From contig CABZBT010000007.1 of the NCBI GenBank assembly GCA_902524045.1, positions 1-33,075 on the forward strand: a stretch of 33,075 nt of DNA, given 5' to 3'. Within the stretch, counting starts at the first letter, position 1, and each line of letters begins with the position of its first letter. The notes beneath the pieces were generated by a model. It had not been told where the DNA came from. It searched no databases and saw only the letters and a list, made by a program, of their open reading frames with translations. This DNA is from an uncultured Pelagibacteraceae bacterium (GTDB lineage Bacteria > Pseudomonadota > Alphaproteobacteria > Pelagibacterales > Pelagibacteraceae). This document shows positions 29,763-33,075 of this stretch, in pieces. The position numbers and the translations under genes were made by a program.

Positions 29763-30218
29763 TTAATTATTCAGAAAATCCAAGGCTCCTTGTAATATAA
29801 AAGCAGCAGCGTTTTCATCTATTTTTTTTTCTCTTTTACTCACATTTATATCTAATTGGCTAGATAGGTTAAAAGCACCAACAGTTGATAGTCTTTCATC
29901 CCACAGGCAAATTGGAATATTTAAGTTTTTTTCAATATTTTCTGTTGTATCTTTTACTGATTGAGCTGACTTACCTGAGGATCCATCCATATTTAAAGGA
30001 TTCCCAACAATGATTCCCTTTATGTTATTCTCATTAATAATTAATCTGAGTTCATCAATAAGATTCTTTAGTGAATTTCTATTTATTGTTTTTAAAGGAG
30101 TGGCTATTAGTTGTTTTTCATCACAGATTGACACACCAATTCTTTTAGTACCTAGGTCTAAACCTATCAATCTACACCTATCTGAGTATTTTTTTTTAAA
30201 TTCCTCTAAAGTGATCAT
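29763..30218 (-). CDS. ruvX: RuvX/YqgF-family putative pre-16S rRNA nuclease
   Basis: RLIGLDLGTKRIGVSICDE, GIIVGNPLNMDGSSG, LWDERLSTVGA, KKIDENAAAFILQGALD. Confidence 0.94.
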   Translation of the reverse strand: MITLEEFKKKYSDRCRLIGLDLGTKRIGVSICDEKQLIATPLKTINRNSLKNLIDELRLIINENNIKGIIVGNPLNMDGSSGKSAQSVKDTTENIEKNLNIPICLWDERLSTVGAFNLSSQLDINVSKREKKIDENAAAFILQGALDFLNN

Positions 30219-30222
30219 ATTG

Positions 30223-30228
30223 TATAAT
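30223..30228 (+). promoter_or_regulatory. Perfect TATAAT -10 hexamer, candidate gatCAB promoter
   Basis: TATAAT about 40 bp upstream of the gatC ATG in the ruvX/gatC divergent gap; no clear -35. Confidence 0.3.
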
Positions 30229-30268
30229 TTAAACTTAAGTGATACTTTGCGTCATATTTAAATAGCAT

Positions 30269-30556
30269 ATGAGCATAGATCTTAAAACAATAAAACATAT
30301 ATCTAAATTATCAAGAATTTCAGTTGATGAGCAAAGAGCTAAAAAACTGGCTGGTGATTTAAATTCTATTTTTGATTTTATAGAAAAACTTAATGAATTA
30401 AAAACAGATAATGTAGAACCATTAACCTCTATTTCTAAAACAACTTTAAAATTAAGATCTGACGAAGTAAAAAGTAAAAATATAAGAGAACAGATTATTA
30501 AAAATTCCCCTCAAGATAATGAGGATTATTTTGTAGTACCCAAGGTGATTGAATAA
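30269..30556 (+). CDS. gatC: Asp-tRNA(Asn)/Glu-tRNA(Gln) amidotransferase subunit C
   Basis: IKHISKLSRISVDEQRAKKLAGDLNSIFDFIEKLNELKTDNVEPLTS. Confidence 0.96.
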   Translation: MSIDLKTIKHISKLSRISVDEQRAKKLAGDLNSIFDFIEKLNELKTDNVEPLTSISKTTLKLRSDEVKSKNIREQIIKNSPQDNEDYFVVPKVIE

Positions 30557-32013
30557 TGTCAGATATAACAAAACAATCTCTTACTGAATTAATCGAAAAT
30601 ATAAAAAATAAAAAACTTTCCTCAACAGACGTAACCAAAGCATTTATTGATAGATCTGAAAAATCTGAGGAATTAAACGCATATATTACAAATGATTTTA
30701 CATCAGCTTTGGATAAAGCAAAAAAATTTGATGAAAAACCTAATTTAGATTTAAAACTGCCAGGTATTCCAATGGCAGTTAAGGATTTATTTTGTACAAA
30801 AAATATTAAAACAACTGCTGGTAGTAAAATTTTAAATAACTTTATACCAACTTATGAATCAACAGTAACTGAAAATATCTGGAATGAAGGTGCGATACTT
30901 TTGGGTAAATTAAACTGTGATGAGTTTGCAATGGGTTCATCAAATGAAACAAGTTTTTTTGGTAATGTACAAAATCCTATTGATAAAAATTTAGTTCCAG
31001 GTGGATCATCTGGTGGTTCAGCTTCAGCAGTAGCCGGACAATTGACTCCTATTACAATTGGCACTGATACTGGTGGATCAATTAGACAACCAGCTTCTTT
31101 CACGGGAATTGTAGGATTAAAACCTACTTACGGAAGTTGCTCAAGATATGGGATAGTTGCTTTTGCATCATCATTGGATCAAGCAGGACCTATGGCGCAA
31201 AATGTTAAAGATTGTGCTTTATTATATGAAGTAATTAGTTCTTATGATCCAAAAGACTCTACTTCAGTAGACTTTAAAAGAAATTATTACAGTGAGGAGC
31301 TTACAAACAATATAAAAGGAAAAAAAATTGGAATACCAAAAGAATATAGAGTTGATGGTATGCCAAAAGAAATTGAAGATCTTTGGCAAAAGGGCATTCA
31401 GTATATTAAAGATTGTGGTGCTGAAACTATTGATATTTCTCTACCAAATACAAGTTATGCTTTACCAACATATTATATAGTTGCACCTGCTGAAGCATCA
31501 TCAAACCTTGCAAGATATGATGGTGTTAAGTACGGATATAGAGCTAAAGGAGAAAATTTAATTGATATGTATGAAAAAACAAGATCAGAAGGTTTTGGGG
31601 CTGAAGTCCAAAGAAGGATTATGATTGGAACTTATGTTTTGTCGTCTGGTTATTACGATGCGTATTATCTTAAAGCTCAAAAAGTGAGAAAACTTATTAA
31701 AAATGATTTTGATGAAGTATACAAAAAAGTTGATGCAATTTTAACTCCTTCAACGCCGAGCTCAGCTTTCAAAATAGGTGAAAAAACAAATGATCCAGTT
31801 TCAATGTATCTTAATGATATATTTACAGTTCCTGTTAACTTAGCAGGACTTCCGGGTATCTCAATACCTGCAGGACATGATTCAAAAGGTTATCCTTTAG
31901 GTTTACAAATTATAGGCCGAGCTTTTGATGAGCAAAATATATTAAATATAGCTTATGCCATGGAAGAAAAGATTAATTTTAAAAATAAGCTTACTGATTG
32001 GTGGATAAAATGA
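30556..32013 (+). CDS. gatA: Asp-tRNA(Asn)/Glu-tRNA(Gln) amidotransferase subunit A
   Basis: Amidase signature: [39 protein letters not shown]. Confidence 0.98.
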   Translation: MSDITKQSLTELIENIKNKKLSSTDVTKAFIDRSEKSEELNAYITNDFTSALDKAKKFDEKPNLDLKLPGIPMAVKDLFCTKNIKTTAGSKILNNFIPTYESTVTENIWNEGAILLGKLNCDEFAMGSSNETSFFGNVQNPIDKNLVPGGSSGGSASAVAGQLTPITIGTDTGGSIRQPASFTGIVGLKPTYGSCSRYGIVAFASSLDQAGPMAQNVKDCALLYEVISSYDPKDSTSVDFKRNYYSEELTNNIKGKKIGIPKEYRVDGMPKEIEDLWQKGIQYIKDCGAETIDISLPNTSYALPTYYIVAPAEASSNLARYDGVKYGYRAKGENLIDMYEKTRSEGFGAEVQRRIMIGTYVLSSGYYDAYYLKAQKVRKLIKNDFDEVYKKVDAILTPSTPSSAFKIGEKTNDPVSMYLNDIFTVPVNLAGLPGISIPAGHDSKGYPLGLQIIGRAFDEQNILNIAYAMEEKINFKNKLTDWWIK

Positions 32014-33075
32014 GTAAAAAAAATTTAGAATATTTAATTAACCGAAAAGACAATCAGTATGAGGTCGTAATTGGTTTAGAAGTACATGCTCAAGTTTTAT
32101 CTGAGTCAAAATTATTTTCTACTTCTGCTACCAAATTTGGTGCGGAGCCTAATACACAGGTTAGTTTAGTTGATGCTGCATTTCCAGGAATGTTACCAGT
32201 GATAAATGAATTTTGCGTTAAACAAGCGATCAAAACCGGTATTGGCCTTAATGCTAAAATCAATAAACGTTCAGTATTTGATAGAAAAAATTATTTTTAT
32301 GCTGATTTACCTCAAGGATATCAAATCTCACAATTTAAAGATCCGATAGTAGGTGAGGGCAAGGTTATTTTGGATATGCCAAATGGTCAAAAAGAAGTTG
32401 GTATAGAAAGATTACATCTAGAGCAAGATGCCGGAAAAAGTATCCATGATATAGACCCACATAATACCTTTGTAGATTTAAACAGATCAGGGGTAGCTTT
32501 AATGGAAATAGTGAGCAAGCCTGACCTAAGATCCCCAGATGAGGTTAATGTTTACATCAAAAAATTACGATCCATAATGAGGTATCTAGGAACTTGTGAT
32601 GGAAATATGCAAGAAGGTTCTTTACGAGCTGATGTTAACGTTTCTGTAAGACCAAAAGGCTCAAAAGAATTTGGCACTCGATGTGAAATTAAAAACGTCA
32701 ATTCAATTAAATTTATGCAGATGGCAATAGAATACGAGGCTAATAGACAAGTTGATTTAATTGAAGAGGGCAAAACTATTGATCAAGAAACCAGACTTTT
32801 TGATACAAAGAAAAATGAGACAAGGTCAATGAGATCAAAAGAAGATGCTCATGATTACAGATATTTTCCTGACCCTGATTTATTACCTTTGGAGGTTTCG
32901 GAAAAGTTTATTGAAGATCTTAAAAATGATATTCCAGAACTACCAGATAATAAAAAGGAAAGATTTATTAAAGAGTTTAAATTGTCTCCTTATGAAGCGA
33001 ATATTTTAGTATCTGATATTGATACTGCAAAATACTTTGAAGAAGTTGTAATTAAAATGGGTAAAAACAAAGATA
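32010..33075 (+). CDS. gatB: Asp-tRNA(Asn)/Glu-tRNA(Gln) amidotransferase subunit B (3' truncated by window edge)
   Basis: ATG at 32010 overlaps the gatA stop (ATGA). The frame reads [21 protein letters not shown]...[18 protein letters not shown] and stays open to the end. It is missing from the ORF track because it has no stop. Confidence 0.97.
   Translation, partial: MSKKNLEYLINRKDNQYEVVIGLEVHAQVLSESKLFSTSATKFGAEPNTQVSLVDAAFPGMLPVINEFCVKQAIKTGIGLNAKINKRSVFDRKNYFYADLPQGYQISQFKDPIVGEGKVILDMPNGQKEVGIERLHLEQDAGKSIHDIDPHNTFVDLNRSGVALMEIVSKPDLRSPDEVNVYIKKLRSIMRYLGTCDGNMQEGSLRADVNVSVRPKGSKEFGTRCEIKNVNSIKFMQMAIEYEANRQVDLIEEGKTIDQETRLFDTKKNETRSMRSKEDAHDYRYFPDPDLLPLEVSEKFIEDLKNDIPELPDNKKERFIKEFKLSPYEANILVSDIDTAKYFEEVVIKMGKNKD

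Noticed and set aside
1-33075. CRISPR array, transposon, prophage, toxin-antitoxin or defence island
   Set aside because: No spaced direct-repeat array, transposase, integrase, tRNA-integration or defence-gene signature was seen; nearly all bases belong to housekeeping genes.

Overview
The window is strongly AT-rich and tightly packed with genes. Gene content and order point to a streamlined alphaproteobacterium, most likely SAR11/Pelagibacterales; this assignment is inferred from content and style, not from a search. It opens inside rpoC. It then runs through a near-contiguous ribosomal super-operon: rpsL-rpsG-fusA-rpsJ-rplC-rplD-rplW-rplB-rpsS-rplV-rpsC-rplP-rpmC-rpsQ-rplN-rplX-rplE-rpsN-rpsH-rplF-rplR-rpsE-rplO-secY-adk-rpsM-rpsK-rpoA-rplQ. 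Next come a RluC-like pseudouridine synthase, lipB(-), mgtE, panC(-), galU, ugd, and a minus-strand block transcribed as topA>small secreted protein>ridA. A second minus-strand block reads ruvX, pyrB, pyrC', plsY. The window ends with gatC-gatA-gatB, with gatB truncated by the edge. I see no CRISPR array, transposon, prophage, tRNA, rRNA or defence system, and no evidence for a new multi-gene system. The most useful points are: a dihydroorotase-like protein beside pyrB that has lost the metal-binding HxH motif; tuf and rpmD missing from their usual positions; junctions too short for E. coli-style r-protein autoregulatory leaders; a possible structured rpsL leader; an intact-looking panC; a small secreted protein coupled to topA and ridA; and convergent gene ends with no room for terminators.
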